The notes below the pieces were generated by a model. The model searched no databases, had not been told where the DNA came from, and worked only from the letters and a program-made list of their open reading frames with translations. DNA of 64,000 nt. Source: UBA8516 sp035455245 (GTDB lineage Archaea; Thermoproteota; Nitrososphaeria; Nitrososphaerales; Nitrosopumilaceae). The position numbers and the translations under genes are program-made. Location of the stretch: contig DATIFN010000020.1 in the NCBI GenBank assembly GCA_035455245.1, positions 1 to 64,000 of the forward strand. Direction: 5' to 3'. Each line of letters starts with the position of its first letter. Position 1 is the first letter of the stretch. Positions 43,865 to 52,703 of this stretch are shown in pieces.

Positions 43865-44917
43865 ATGAGAGTAGGAGTAATAGGCGCATCAGGTTATGTT
43901 GGCGGAGAAATGCTAAGGTTACTTGTAAGTCATCCCAAGGTAGAAATTGCAATGGTTACATCAAGACAGTACGTTGGAGAATATGTTTCAAGAATACAGC
44001 CCAGCCTGAAAGGATTCATAGACATTACCTTCTCTGAGCTTGATTATGACAAGATGTCAGACAAGTGCGATTTAGTTTTTACAGCAGTACCCCATGGAAC
44101 AGCTACTGAGATAGTCAAGACATTATATGATCGCGGAATGAAAATAATTGATCTTAGTGCAGATTATCGATTACACAATCCAGCAGATTATGACAAATGG
44201 TATGGTTGGCAACATCCACATCCAGAGTTGTTATCAAAGTCAGTTTTTGGAGTACCAGAATTTCATCGTGAAGAAATCAAAAAAGCACAGCTTGTTTCTT
44301 GTCCGGGATGTATGGCAGTAACCTCACTTTTAGCCCTTTATCCTCTTATAAAAAAGGACATAATTGATACCGAACACATCATCGTTGATTCCAAGATTGG
44401 TTCCTCAGGGGCAGGAGCTGGATCTGCGGCAGGTACACACCATGCAATGAGATCTGGAGTAATAAGACCATACAAACCAGCAAAGCATCGACACACTGGA
44501 GAGATAGAACAGGAGCTAAGTATAGCTGCAGGAAAAAAGATTAAAGTTTCCATGAGTCCACATGCAGTAGACATTGTAAGAGGAATTTTGTGCACAAATC
44601 ACACCTTCCTTACAAAACAAGTGACTGAAATGGATCTTTGGAAAATATATCGTGAACAATACCAAAATGAAAAATTCATCAGACTGATCAGAGACAAAAA
44701 AGGCTTCTACAAGTTTCCAGATCCAAAGTTTGTGGTTGGGTCTAATTTCTGCGATGTAGGTTTTGACATGGATGAAGACAACAACAGATTGGTCGTTTTG
44801 TCAGCATCAGACAATCTCATGAAAGGTGCAGCAGGTTCTGCAATTCAAAACATGAATGTAATGGCAGGTTTTGATGAGATGGAAGGTCTTCACTACTCTC
44901 CATTAACTCCTGTGTAA
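43865..44917 (+). CDS. lysY: LysW-gamma-glutamyl/aminoadipyl-phosphate reductase
   Basis: The 350-residue protein belongs to the ArgC family: MRVGVIGASGYVGGEMLRLL with the NADP motif, the catalytic Cys in QLVSCPGCMAVTSLLALYPL and the AGAGSAAGTHHAMRSGV loop. It reduces the phosphorylated carrier-bound amino acid to the semialdehyde for both arginine (ornithine) and lysine arms, as only one copy is seen here. ATG 43865 is preferred over GTG 43859, which would add two residues. It lies 30 bases after argX in the operon. Confidence 0.93.
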   Translation: MRVGVIGASGYVGGEMLRLLVSHPKVEIAMVTSRQYVGEYVSRIQPSLKGFIDITFSELDYDKMSDKCDLVFTAVPHGTATEIVKTLYDRGMKIIDLSADYRLHNPADYDKWYGWQHPHPELLSKSVFGVPEFHREEIKKAQLVSCPGCMAVTSLLALYPLIKKDIIDTEHIIVDSKIGSSGAGAGSAAGTHHAMRSGVIRPYKPAKHRHTGEIEQELSIAAGKKIKVSMSPHAVDIVRGILCTNHTFLTKQVTEMDLWKIYREQYQNEKFIRLIRDKKGFYKFPDPKFVVGSNFCDVGFDMDEDNNRLVVLSASDNLMKGAAGSAIQNMNVMAGFDEMEGLHYSPLTPV

Positions 44918-44920
44918 AAA

Positions 44921-45721
44921 ATGATCACAATCAAAATTGGAGGGAGTGTTGTAGATGGTCTTCATCCTTCAACAATTTCTGACCTCAAAAAGGTTTCACA
45001 ACAGGAAAAAGTAATTCTTGTCCATGGCGGTGGAAAAGAAGTAACCAAGATCTCAGAAGCACTTGGAAAAGAACAGAAATTTATTGTCTCCCCTGGAGGA
45101 ATAAAAAGCAGATACACTGACAAAGAAACTGTAGAGATTTTCACAATGGTAATGTCTGGGAAGATCAACAAAATGATTGTTGGCATGCTACAAAAAAATG
45201 GAATTAATGCAGTAGGCCTTTCAGGGATAGACGGACAAATAATTCAAGCAGAACGCAAAAAGAAGCTCATGGTAATTAACGAGAAGGGACGAAAAATGGC
45301 AATAGATGGAGGATACACTGGAAAGATAAAGGCAATAAACACGAGCCTAATTAAATCGATCTTAGATCAAGGATATGTTCCAGTCATATCGCCAATTGCA
45401 ATTAGTGAGGAGTTTGACTTTCTTAATGTGGATGGAGACAGAGCAGCTGCCTATGTTGCAGGAAAAATGCAGTCCAACAAAATTTTGTTTTTGACTAATG
45501 TTGATGGATTGTTAATGGATAACAAGCTTGTCAAGAACCTTACCTTGGAAGAGGCAAAAGAAATACTTCCAAAGATTGGATTTGGAATGGAAAAGAAAGT
45601 TCTTGCAGCAACTGAAGCATTAGAGATGGGTGTCAACCAGGCCCTAATCTCAAATGGTCAAAGAGAAAATCCAATATCTTCAGCAATTGCAAACGACAAT
45701 TGTACGGTGATTTCAAAATGA
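44921..45721 (+). CDS. lysZ: LysW-aminoadipate/glutamate kinase
   Basis: The 266-residue protein is an amino-acid kinase of the ArgB type: TIKIGGSVVDGLHPSTISDL, VHGGGKEVTKISEAL and GLSGIDGQIIQAERKKKLMV are visible, with VDGDRAAAYVAGKM and TNVDGLLMDN in the ATP-binding half. It phosphorylates the carrier-bound side-chain carboxyl before reduction by LysY. It starts 3 bases after lysY and its stop overlaps the lysJ start in ATGA. One copy presumably serves both arms. Confidence 0.94.
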   Translation: MITIKIGGSVVDGLHPSTISDLKKVSQQEKVILVHGGGKEVTKISEALGKEQKFIVSPGGIKSRYTDKETVEIFTMVMSGKINKMIVGMLQKNGINAVGLSGIDGQIIQAERKKKLMVINEKGRKMAIDGGYTGKIKAINTSLIKSILDQGYVPVISPIAISEEFDFLNVDGDRAAAYVAGKMQSNKILFLTNVDGLLMDNKLVKNLTLEEAKEILPKIGFGMEKKVLAATEALEMGVNQALISNGQRENPISSAIANDNCTVISK

Positions 45722-46893
45722 CTGAAGACGAATTTATGGGAAACATCTACCAAAGATTTCCTGTCACCATAGAACGCGGTCGTGGTGCTCACGTATGGGA
45801 CATCAATGGAAAAGAGTATGTAGACTGTATGGGAGGATATGGTGTAGCTCTTGTTGGTCATTGTAATCCAAGAGTGGTAAAAGCTTTACAAGATCAACTT
45901 GAAAAAATAATTACAGTACACAGTTCACTTTACAACAAAACACGTGAAGAATTCCTTGAAAATTTGATCAAGATTGCACCAAAAGGTCTAAATCAAGTTT
46001 ATCTAAATAACAGCGGAACAGAAGCTGTTGAAGCAGCAATAAAGTTTGCAAGAAAATTCACCGGGAAATCAGGAATGGTAGCAATGAATGGTTCATATCA
46101 TGGGAAATCGCTTGGCTCTCTTTCACTAACATTTAATCCAAAATATCGTAAATCATTTGAACCACTGGTACAGAAGGTTTCTTTTTCGTCTTTTGGAGAT
46201 ATCGATGCATTAAGATCTACTGTAAATTCCGACACTGGATTTATCATATTAGAGCCAATCCAAGGAGAAAGTGGAATACATGTAGCACCAGACGGTTTTC
46301 TTCAAGAGGTAAGAAAACTGTGTGATGAAAAAGGAATACTTTTGATCTTTGATGAAATTCAGGCCGGACTTGGCAGAACTGGAAAAATGTGGTCAGGTGA
46401 ACACTGGAACACAACTCCCGATATAATGTGTCTTGCAAAAGGCATAGCAGGTGGGGTACCTATGGGAGCTACGCTTGTTCGACCAGACATACTTGCCTGC
46501 ATAAGCAAAGGAGAACAGTCATCGACCTTTGGTGGAAATCCTCTCTCATGTGCTGCAGGAACAGCTACAATACAAGCGCTAACACATGATGGATTAGTTG
46601 AGAATGCAGTGAAGATGGGAAAGAAATTCCAAGAAGGATTAGAAAGACTACAAGAAAAACACAAAATAATCAGAGAAATCCGTGGAAGGGGGTTAATGAT
46701 TGGTGTAGAGATGAAATTCGAAGTAAAAGATATTTTATTTGATGGAATAGCAAATGGGATTTTGTTTTTGTATTCAGGAAAAAACATACTCAGATTGTTG
46801 CCTCCACTTGTGATTTCAGAATCGGACATAGACAAAGCTTTAGAAGTACTTGATATGATATTATACAGAGAGGAAAAGCGCAGAAATGTCTAG
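45718..46893 (+). CDS. lysJ: LysW-gamma-semialdehyde aminotransferase
   Basis: The 391-residue PLP enzyme (class III, ArgD-type) has VYLNNSGTEAVEAAIKFARK, the LLIFDEIQAGLGRTGKMWSG Asp region and the Schiff-base Lys in MCLAKGIAGGVPMGATLVRP. It converts carrier-bound semialdehydes to lysine or ornithine. ATG 45718 overlaps the lysZ stop by 4 bases (ATGA); a TTG at 45700 is rejected. It overlaps the Lrp gene by 8 bases, showing a tight operon. One gene presumably serves both pathways. Confidence 0.94.
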   Translation: MTEDEFMGNIYQRFPVTIERGRGAHVWDINGKEYVDCMGGYGVALVGHCNPRVVKALQDQLEKIITVHSSLYNKTREEFLENLIKIAPKGLNQVYLNNSGTEAVEAAIKFARKFTGKSGMVAMNGSYHGKSLGSLSLTFNPKYRKSFEPLVQKVSFSSFGDIDALRSTVNSDTGFIILEPIQGESGIHVAPDGFLQEVRKLCDEKGILLIFDEIQAGLGRTGKMWSGEHWNTTPDIMCLAKGIAGGVPMGATLVRPDILACISKGEQSSTFGGNPLSCAAGTATIQALTHDGLVENAVKMGKKFQEGLERLQEKHKIIREIRGRGLMIGVEMKFEVKDILFDGIANGILFLYSGKNILRLLPPLVISESDIDKALEVLDMILYREEKRRNV

Positions 46894-47305
46894 AGACAAA
46901 ACTGACGAAACCATAATTGAAATACTAAAAAAAGATTCCAGAGAATCTTTTGTAGAAATAGGACAGAAGCTTGGCCTTTCAGAATCAGCAATAAGGAGAA
47001 GAGTTAAAAATCTTTTAGATGGTGGAATAATAAAAAAATTCACTATAGAAACAGGAGATGCAAATGCAACAAGCGCAATTATTTTGATCTCAGTGGATTC
47101 TGCAATGGATACATCAAAGGTTTCGGCAAAACTAACAAAACTTCAAGGAGTACATACAGTCTATGAAATAACTGGACAGTATGATATCGCCGTAATAATT
47201 CGAGCTCCGACTATTACTAACATTAACGCATGCATTGATTCATTACGCAAGGTTCCTGGTGTGTTTGACACCAACACTGTCATAATTTTGCGTACTGTGA
47301 CATAA
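46886..47305 (+). CDS. Lrp/AsnC-family regulator of the lysine/arginine genes
   Basis: The 139-residue protein has an N-terminal helix-turn-helix (ETIIEILKKDSRESFVEIGQ, then SESAIRRRVKNLLDGGIIKK) and a RAM domain (TVYEITGQYDIAVIIRAPTI). It overlaps lysJ by 8 bases. Sulfolobus has an analogous Lrp-type regulator (LysM) in its lysine operon, so control of this block by amino-acid levels is inferred. The last residues VIILRTVT complete the RAM fold. The following homocitrate synthase has its own TATA box. Confidence 0.9.
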   Translation: MSRDKTDETIIEILKKDSRESFVEIGQKLGLSESAIRRRVKNLLDGGIIKKFTIETGDANATSAIILISVDSAMDTSKVSAKLTKLQGVHTVYEITGQYDIAVIIRAPTITNINACIDSLRKVPGVFDTNTVIILRTVT

Positions 47306-47388
47306 AAACGAAATTCGGTTACTTTTTTCCATGTAAGACGAGGATCGATGTAAAAGAAGTCAAATTAGCCGATTTCAGTACGAATATG

Positions 47389-47396
47389 TTTATATC
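47389..47396 (+). promoter_or_regulatory. TATA box of the homocitrate synthase-lysW2-lysX-lysK unit
   Basis: TTTATATC lies 27-34 bases before ATG 47423, in the only gap (117 bases) of the lysine block, marking a second promoter. Confidence 0.6.
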
Positions 47397-47422
47397 TAGA
47401 AAATTTTTGTACTAGATCAGCA

Positions 47423-48613
47423 ATGGATGATCCGAATTACTACGCAAATCAATATAATGCCATGGGAACGAAACCTAAGAAGATTCACATCTTAGATAGT
47501 ACTCTAAGAGAAGGTGAACAGCATCCTGGTGTTACTTTTTCAAATAAACAACGGATCCAGATTGCTTGGATGCTTGATTACTTCGGTGTTGACCAAATTG
47601 AAATTTCTCCAGTAGTGTCAAGTGATCATAAGGAGGCAACAAAAACAATAATCAAACAAGGATTGAAAGCAGATATTGTAGCGCATGTTCGCGCTTTAAA
47701 AGAAGATGTTGATGTTGCTCTTGATTGCGATGCTACGTGGATGGCAACATATCTTGGTATGTCCGATATTCATCTAAAAGATAAATTAAGAATTTCAAGA
47801 GAAGAAGCTTTACGAAGAGCTGTTGAAACAGTAGAGTATGCAAAATCACATGGTTTGAAGATGCGATTTACTATGGAGGATGCAAGTAGAGCAGAACCGG
47901 CATTTTTGATTAAGATGTGTAAGGCAATTGAAGAAGCTGGTGTAGATAGGATCAGCATTCCAGACACTGTCGGCATAATGAGGCCAATAGGAATGTATAA
48001 CCTTGTAAAAGCAGTACATGACCAAGTAAAAACGCCACTTGATGTACACTGTCATAATGATATTGGGTTTTCATTAGCAAATGCTTTTGCAGGATGTGAT
48101 GCAGGAGCAGACCAAATACATACAACTATCGATGGAATTGGTGAAAGGACTGGTATTCCAGCATTGGCAGAGACTGCCGTTGCTCTTACATACTTATACA
48201 AATCTCCAAATAATTTCAGACTAGATATGTTAATGGATCTTTCAAGATTAATCGAGCAATACACTGACATCAAGCCATATGACTCAAAGCCAATAGTAGG
48301 TTCAACAGCCTATAAACACAAGGCAGGAACGCACTTAGCTGCAATTCTCAGAAACCCCGCTGCATACGAACCAATCGAACCAAAAATAGTAGGAAATAGA
48401 CGAAGGATAGTTTTTGGAGAACTTGCAGGCAAAAACGGAGCAGCTTATCTAATGTCACTTTTGGGGTTATCCCAAAATGATGGCGATGCTAAAGCAGTAG
48501 CAGCAGGATTAAAGAATCTACGTATGGGTGATTTGCTTGAAATTCCACTTGACGACAGGCTTGAAAAAAAGATAATTAATGACACCCAAATTAAGATAAA
48601 GCCAGGAAAGTAA
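47423..48613 (+). CDS. lysS: Homocitrate synthase
   Basis: The 396-residue enzyme of the isopropylmalate/homocitrate synthase family begins KIHILDSTLREGEQHPGVTF, the metal- and acetyl-CoA-binding motif. ISIPDTVGIMRPIGM and LDVHCHNDIGFSLANAFAG complete the barrel, and a KAGTHLAAILRNPAAYEP segment follows. The end is normal and has no LeuA regulatory domain. It condenses 2-oxoglutarate with acetyl-CoA in the first step of the aminoadipate lysine pathway. Position next to lysW2 and lysX places it on the lysine arm. Its stop is 1 base before lysW2. Confidence 0.92.
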   Translation: MDDPNYYANQYNAMGTKPKKIHILDSTLREGEQHPGVTFSNKQRIQIAWMLDYFGVDQIEISPVVSSDHKEATKTIIKQGLKADIVAHVRALKEDVDVALDCDATWMATYLGMSDIHLKDKLRISREEALRRAVETVEYAKSHGLKMRFTMEDASRAEPAFLIKMCKAIEEAGVDRISIPDTVGIMRPIGMYNLVKAVHDQVKTPLDVHCHNDIGFSLANAFAGCDAGADQIHTTIDGIGERTGIPALAETAVALTYLYKSPNNFRLDMLMDLSRLIEQYTDIKPYDSKPIVGSTAYKHKAGTHLAAILRNPAAYEPIEPKIVGNRRRIVFGELAGKNGAAYLMSLLGLSQNDGDAKAVAAGLKNLRMGDLLEIPLDDRLEKKIINDTQIKIKPGK

Positions 48614-48614
48614 A

Positions 48615-48779
48615 ATGAAATGCCCAGAATGTGATGCAACAATCACTCCACCAAAAGATGCAATCGAGGGAGAAATAATAACATGCCCAGATTGTGGCGC
48701 AAGTTTTGAGTTAGCAAAAGGATCTTCAGGCTTTGAGTTAAAACCAGCACAAACTGTTGGTGAGGACTGGGGCCAGTGA
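48615..48779 (+). CDS. lysW: LysW-type amino-group carrier protein, copy 2 (ends in Gln)
   Basis: The short gene encodes 54 residues with KCPECDA and TCPDCGASFELAK knuckles and the acidic tail TVGEDWGQ. The final residue is Gln (codon CAG), where LysW carriers, including copy 1 here, have the Glu that accepts the amino acid. The stop TGA overlaps the GTG start of lysX by three bases in CAGTGAG. Everything else, including the zinc ribbon, is intact, so the gene is not decayed. It should serve lysine synthesis with the adjacent ligase. Confidence 0.92.
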   Translation: MKCPECDATITPPKDAIEGEIITCPDCGASFELAKGSSGFELKPAQTVGEDWGQ

Positions 48780-49624
48780 GCTCCGGATTATCGATCCTTT
48801 ACGACACCATCCGGTGGGAAGAAAAAGCTCTCCTCGAATCTGCAAAAAAGAAGGGAGTCAATGTACAGATGGTTGATTGTAAGAATTTGTTTGTAAATTT
48901 GGACAAGACTAAAGAAAATTTTGGAACAGTGATACAGCGATGTGTAAGTTATTATCGAAGCCTACACTCGACTGCAGCACTTGAAGGAAAAGGGATCACT
49001 GTGATAAATTCTTTGAATACAAGCATCTTTGCAGGAAACAAATTGTTTACTCATATGCTTTTGCAAAAATATGGAGTTCCCACTCCATTTAGTACAGTTG
49101 CATTTTCTGAAGAAGCCGCAATGCAAGCTTTAAATGCCAATGGATATCCGATGGTTTTAAAACCAACAGTTGGAAGCTGGGGGAGGATGATCGCATTGTT
49201 AAAAGATAACGATTCTGCAGAAGGAATAATGGAAAGTAGGGAAAGAATGTATCCAATTTACCAAGTATATTACCTTGAAGAATTTGTTCAAAGACCGCCA
49301 CGCGACATCAGAGCAATAATGGTAGGAGACAAAGTTGTTGCAGCAATCTACAGATATTCTGGAGACGGACAATGGAAAACAAACATGGCACTTGGTGGAA
49401 AAGCAGAGGAATGTAAGGTTACAAAAGAGATGGAGGATATTTGTATAAAAGCAAAAAACGCAGTACAAGGGCAGATAGTTGGAGTAGACCTAATGGAAAG
49501 TAAAGAAAATGGTCTAGTTGTGCATGAAGTAAACAATACAACAGAATACAAAAATACTGTCAGAGTTACAAGTGTGGATATTCCAGCATTAATGATAGAT
49601 TATGCCTTAACATTGAGAAAATAA
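48776..49624 (+). CDS. lysX: LysW-alpha-aminoadipate ligase (LysX type), ATP-grasp
   Basis: The 282-residue ATP-grasp enzyme shows VIQRCVSYYRSLH, PMVLKPTVGSWGRMIALLKD, QRPPRDIRAIMVGDKVVAAI and VHEVNNTTEYKNTVRV. Its loop WKTNMALGGKAEECKVT and the VDIPALMIDYALTL end are like those of Thermus LysX. The ArgX-type paralogue lies 5 kb upstream. It is expected to join alpha-aminoadipate to the carrier. It starts with GTG overlapping the lysW2 stop, coupling ligase and carrier. The carrier it follows ends in Gln, which conflicts with the known chemistry. Confidence 0.88.
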   Translation: MSSGLSILYDTIRWEEKALLESAKKKGVNVQMVDCKNLFVNLDKTKENFGTVIQRCVSYYRSLHSTAALEGKGITVINSLNTSIFAGNKLFTHMLLQKYGVPTPFSTVAFSEEAAMQALNANGYPMVLKPTVGSWGRMIALLKDNDSAEGIMESRERMYPIYQVYYLEEFVQRPPRDIRAIMVGDKVVAAIYRYSGDGQWKTNMALGGKAEECKVTKEMEDICIKAKNAVQGQIVGVDLMESKENGLVVHEVNNTTEYKNTVRVTSVDIPALMIDYALTLRK

Positions 49625-49627
49625 GAA

Positions 49628-50758
49628 TTGGACTCTTCAATTACCATAACACCGAGGTTTTCAGTAAAGATGCTTGAGAAGGCACTCAGACTTTATACTC
49701 CTTCACTTTCCGAAAAACCCTTTGCGGAATTTTTGGCGGACAAATGTGATGATTTAGGTTTTGAAAACATACGCATCGATGAAGTTGGAAACCTCATTGC
49801 AACAAAAGGTTCTGGTTCTCCCAAGATACTTTTGTGCGGTCATATGGATACCGTTCCTGGTAAGATCAAAGTCAAAAATGATAATGGATTTCTTTATGGT
49901 CGCGGTGCATCTGATGCAAAAGCTCCTCTCATGGCCATGCTTCTTGCCGCAGCGGCTATGCAGAACCATACTGGAACTGTGGTTTTTGCAGCTGTGGTAG
50001 ATGAAGAAGGAAATGCGACAGGAATTAAGAGTCTTGTAAAACAAAAGATTGATATCGATTATGCAATTTTTGGTGAACCAAGCGGTATTAGAAACATCAC
50101 TATTGCTTACAAGGGAAGAATTGCTATCAATCTTAAAGTAAATGTAGGAAATAGTGCACATGCAAGTGCGCCATGGCTTGCAAAAAATGCCATTGATGAG
50201 ACATTTGTGTTTATTAGTGCATTAAAAAATGCGTTAGAAGCAAATCAATCAAGCAAACCAAAAGGAATGTTACTTACAGCAACTCTCACAGAGATAAAGG
50301 GTGGAACTAGCCACAATGTGACAGCAGTAGAGTGTGATGCAGTAATGGATATCAGAATTCCAGTAGATATGAACTGTAAATCTGTTGGAGAGAAGATAGA
50401 AACTACAGTTCAAGAAGTCGCAAAAAAACAAGGAGTCAGTGCATTTTATTCCGTATTAGATGAAACAGAACCATTTGAAGCTCCACACGACTCTCCACTT
50501 GTTAGAGCTTTAACATTGGGTGTAATTGATGTAGAAAAAACAAGACCTCAACTAATTCGTAAAACAGGAACTGGTGACATGAACATAATTGGAAATTCAT
50601 TAAACATTCCTGTGGTAACTTATGGCCCAGGCGATCCACATGCATCACATACAATTGACGAACGGGTTTCAATTGATGAGTTTCTTAGAAGCATCGAGGT
50701 TTTCAAGAATATGATGTATCATCTGAAGAGATTGCACGTAAAACCAAAAACCGCGTAA
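49628..50758 (+). CDS. lysK: LysW-lysine/ornithine hydrolase
   Basis: The 376-residue M20 metallopeptidase starts at TTG, 3 bases after lysX. Zinc residues appear in ILLCGHMDTVPGKIKVKNDN, YGRGASDAKAPLMAM and VVDEEGNATGIKSLVKQKID, and GPGDPHASHTIDERVSIDEF holds the last ligand region. It releases lysine or ornithine from the carrier as the final step. Only one copy is present, so it probably serves both arms. The gene ends the lysine block, and diphthine synthase follows after 25 bases. Confidence 0.94.
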   Translation: MDSSITITPRFSVKMLEKALRLYTPSLSEKPFAEFLADKCDDLGFENIRIDEVGNLIATKGSGSPKILLCGHMDTVPGKIKVKNDNGFLYGRGASDAKAPLMAMLLAAAAMQNHTGTVVFAAVVDEEGNATGIKSLVKQKIDIDYAIFGEPSGIRNITIAYKGRIAINLKVNVGNSAHASAPWLAKNAIDETFVFISALKNALEANQSSKPKGMLLTATLTEIKGGTSHNVTAVECDAVMDIRIPVDMNCKSVGEKIETTVQEVAKKQGVSAFYSVLDETEPFEAPHDSPLVRALTLGVIDVEKTRPQLIRKTGTGDMNIIGNSLNIPVVTYGPGDPHASHTIDERVSIDEFLRSIEVFKNMMYHLKRLHVKPKTA

Positions 50759-50783
50759 GCTCAAAATAACCAACTTATCAATC

Positions 50784-51836
50784 GTGATTATGTTATGGTT
50801 TGTTGGTCTGGGTATTTCTGGTCCGAATGGATTTAGTTCTGAGGCCATAAAGGTTCTCAAAAATGCTGATCTTGTTTATTTAGAAGTCTTTACTAGTCCA
50901 ATTAAAAAATCAGAGATAGTAGAGATCAAAAAGATCGTAAAAGGAGAGTTTAAAACAGCACAAAGATGGTTCGTTGAGGACGGGAAGGGGATTCTTACAG
51001 AAGCCAAAAAGAGAAACGTCGTACTGCTTTCATATGGAGATCCTTACATTGCTACCACCCACATTGAACTGAGGACAAGAGCAATAACAGAAAAGATCAA
51101 AACCAAAACAATTCATGCTGCCTCTGCAATTACATCGCTGATTGGGGAATGTGGCCTTCATTTTTACAAGATTGGCAAGGTTGTCACCCTTATGAAAGAA
51201 CAGCAATCCGCTTCCAGTGTGTACTATACCCTTTATGATAACTTAGTAGCTGGGAATCACACCATTATAATTTTAGAATTCAATTATGATGCCAAATTTT
51301 TCTTAAATCCAAAGGATGCTTTTCTTAGTTTACTTTTGGTGGAAAGTGAACAAAAAAGAAATGTTTTTACTGATTCAATTTTTGCAATAGTTGCATCAAG
51401 GATAGGTACAAAAAATCAAAAAATAATTGCAGGAAAAATTTCAAATCTTAAAAATATTGATTTCGGAAAACCACCACACACAATAATTATTCCAGGTAGA
51501 TTACACTTCACAGAATCTGATGCATTAAAAGTTTTAGCGCAATTTCTTGATGAGCCGTTTGATAATTCTTCACGAATTCAAAAAATTTCTGAACAAATGA
51601 TACAAAAATACATTCCAAAAGCAAGAAAAGCCCTTGAAGAAGTAACAAATCGTTTCAAAGATGATAAAAGCCTCAAATCAGTTTTAGAAAATGCCGAACT
51701 GTATCTTGATGATGCGGAAAAATTCCAAAGCCAAGGAAAAGAAGAGCTTGCTGTTTTAAGTGTAGGGTATGCTGAGGGACTTATCGATGCCTTACGTTTT
51801 TCAAAAGGCATAGATCCTTGGGCACAGAGTTTATAG
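50784..51836 (+). CDS. dphB: Diphthine synthase fused to a DUF357 domain
   Basis: The first 260 residues form a tetrapyrrole-methylase-type diphthine synthase: LWFVGLGISGPNGFSSEAIK, VVLLSYGDPYIATTHIELRT and HAASAITSLIGECGLHFYKI. DphB methylates the diphthamide precursor on EF-2. The last about 70 residues (KYIPKARKALEEVTNRFKDD ... AVLSVGYAEGLIDALRFSKG) match DUF357, normally a separate small protein. The family length without it would be about 265, so this is a true fusion. RibL-type FAD synthase follows, a neighbour of DUF357 in other archaea as I recall. Start GTG 50784 or ATG 50790. Confidence 0.9.
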   Translation: MIMLWFVGLGISGPNGFSSEAIKVLKNADLVYLEVFTSPIKKSEIVEIKKIVKGEFKTAQRWFVEDGKGILTEAKKRNVVLLSYGDPYIATTHIELRTRAITEKIKTKTIHAASAITSLIGECGLHFYKIGKVVTLMKEQQSASSVYYTLYDNLVAGNHTIIILEFNYDAKFFLNPKDAFLSLLLVESEQKRNVFTDSIFAIVASRIGTKNQKIIAGKISNLKNIDFGKPPHTIIIPGRLHFTESDALKVLAQFLDEPFDNSSRIQKISEQMIQKYIPKARKALEEVTNRFKDDKSLKSVLENAELYLDDAEKFQSQGKEELAVLSVGYAEGLIDALRFSKGIDPWAQSL

Positions 51837-51874
51837 ATGAAAAGAGAATACGAAACCTTGTTTTGGTGATATAA

Positions 51875-52492
51875 TTGGATGCCCTGGATAAAGAGATAAT
51901 ATCAGCGTTGTATGTTTCCTCGATTTCAGGTGAGAATGCCATCTCAATAATTAGAAAAAAACTTCCTGTTAATACTGATCACCTAAATGCAAAGATAGAA
52001 TCCTTCGTAAAAATGGGAATTGTCGAATCCGATAAAAAAACATTGACAGACCTTGGAAGATCAGCGATAAGAGTAGTTCTTGCGGGCGGAGTGTTCGATA
52101 TTATACATCCTGGACACATCCACACACTAAGAGCCGCCAAAGCTTTGGGGAATGTGTTAATAGTGGTTATAGCGACTGATGAAACAGCCCAAAAGATGAA
52201 GCACAGATTACCTCTTCACAATATGGGGCTACGACGAGATCTCGTGAAATCTCTATTGATGGTAGATTATGCCATGGTAGGACATGAAGGAGATATTTTC
52301 AAAACAGTAGCTCTTGTAAAACCAGACATCATCGCATTAGGCTATGACCAGATCCATCAGGAAAAATTCATTACCGATGGTTGTAAAAAAATTAATGTCA
52401 ATGCAAGCATAGCAAGATTACAGTCTCCTATCCCTGACATAAAAAGTTCAAAGATAGAAAGTGAATACGGCGAATCAATTTATAGAATTTAG
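51875..52492 (+). CDS. ribL: RibL-type FAD synthase with N-terminal winged helix
   Basis: The 205-residue protein has a winged-helix-like N-terminus (residues 1-65: LDKEIISALYVSSISGENAI, VKMGIVESDKKTLTDLGRSA) and a nucleotidylyltransferase domain with VLAGGVFDIIHPGHIHTLRA (HxGH) and a later LGYDQIH. Archaeal RibL adenylylates FMN to FAD; the related glycerol-3-phosphate cytidylyltransferase is the alternative. The start is TTG 51875. CTP-dependent riboflavin kinase, the preceding step, lies about 210 bases further on the opposite strand, which supports the flavin assignment. Confidence 0.85.
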   Translation: MDALDKEIISALYVSSISGENAISIIRKKLPVNTDHLNAKIESFVKMGIVESDKKTLTDLGRSAIRVVLAGGVFDIIHPGHIHTLRAAKALGNVLIVVIATDETAQKMKHRLPLHNMGLRRDLVKSLLMVDYAMVGHEGDIFKTVALVKPDIIALGYDQIHQEKFITDGCKKINVNASIARLQSPIPDIKSSKIESEYGESIYRI

Positions 52493-52659
52493 ATTCTTTT
52501 TTGGCTTTCGCAAATAGGGCATTTTAGACCGTTTGTTTTAACACCACATTTTTTACACTTTAGCGAAACGTAATCATTTTTTGAAGATTTCATTATTTTG
52601 TAGATAAGTGCACTAGTGATTAAAACTCCCGAGGCAATTCCAATCCATATTAAAACCAT
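52489..52659 (-). CDS. Single-TM protein with cytoplasmic zinc ribbon (56 residues)
   Basis: The short gene encodes an N-terminal membrane helix (VLIWIGIASGVLITSALIYK) followed by a zinc ribbon with CKKC and CPIC knuckles. By the positive-inside rule the ribbon (Lys-rich) lies in the cytoplasm. Its stop overlaps the ribL stop by 4 bases tail to tail. The upstream neighbour on the same strand is the riboflavin kinase region's opposite end (52704). Function is unknown. Confidence 0.65.
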   Translation of the reverse strand: MVLIWIGIASGVLITSALIYKIMKSSKNDYVSLKCKKCGVKTNGLKCPICESQKRI

Positions 52660-52703
52660 ATCAAATGATAGGTCTTAGGCCAATAACTACCTTGAGATTT
52701 TGA

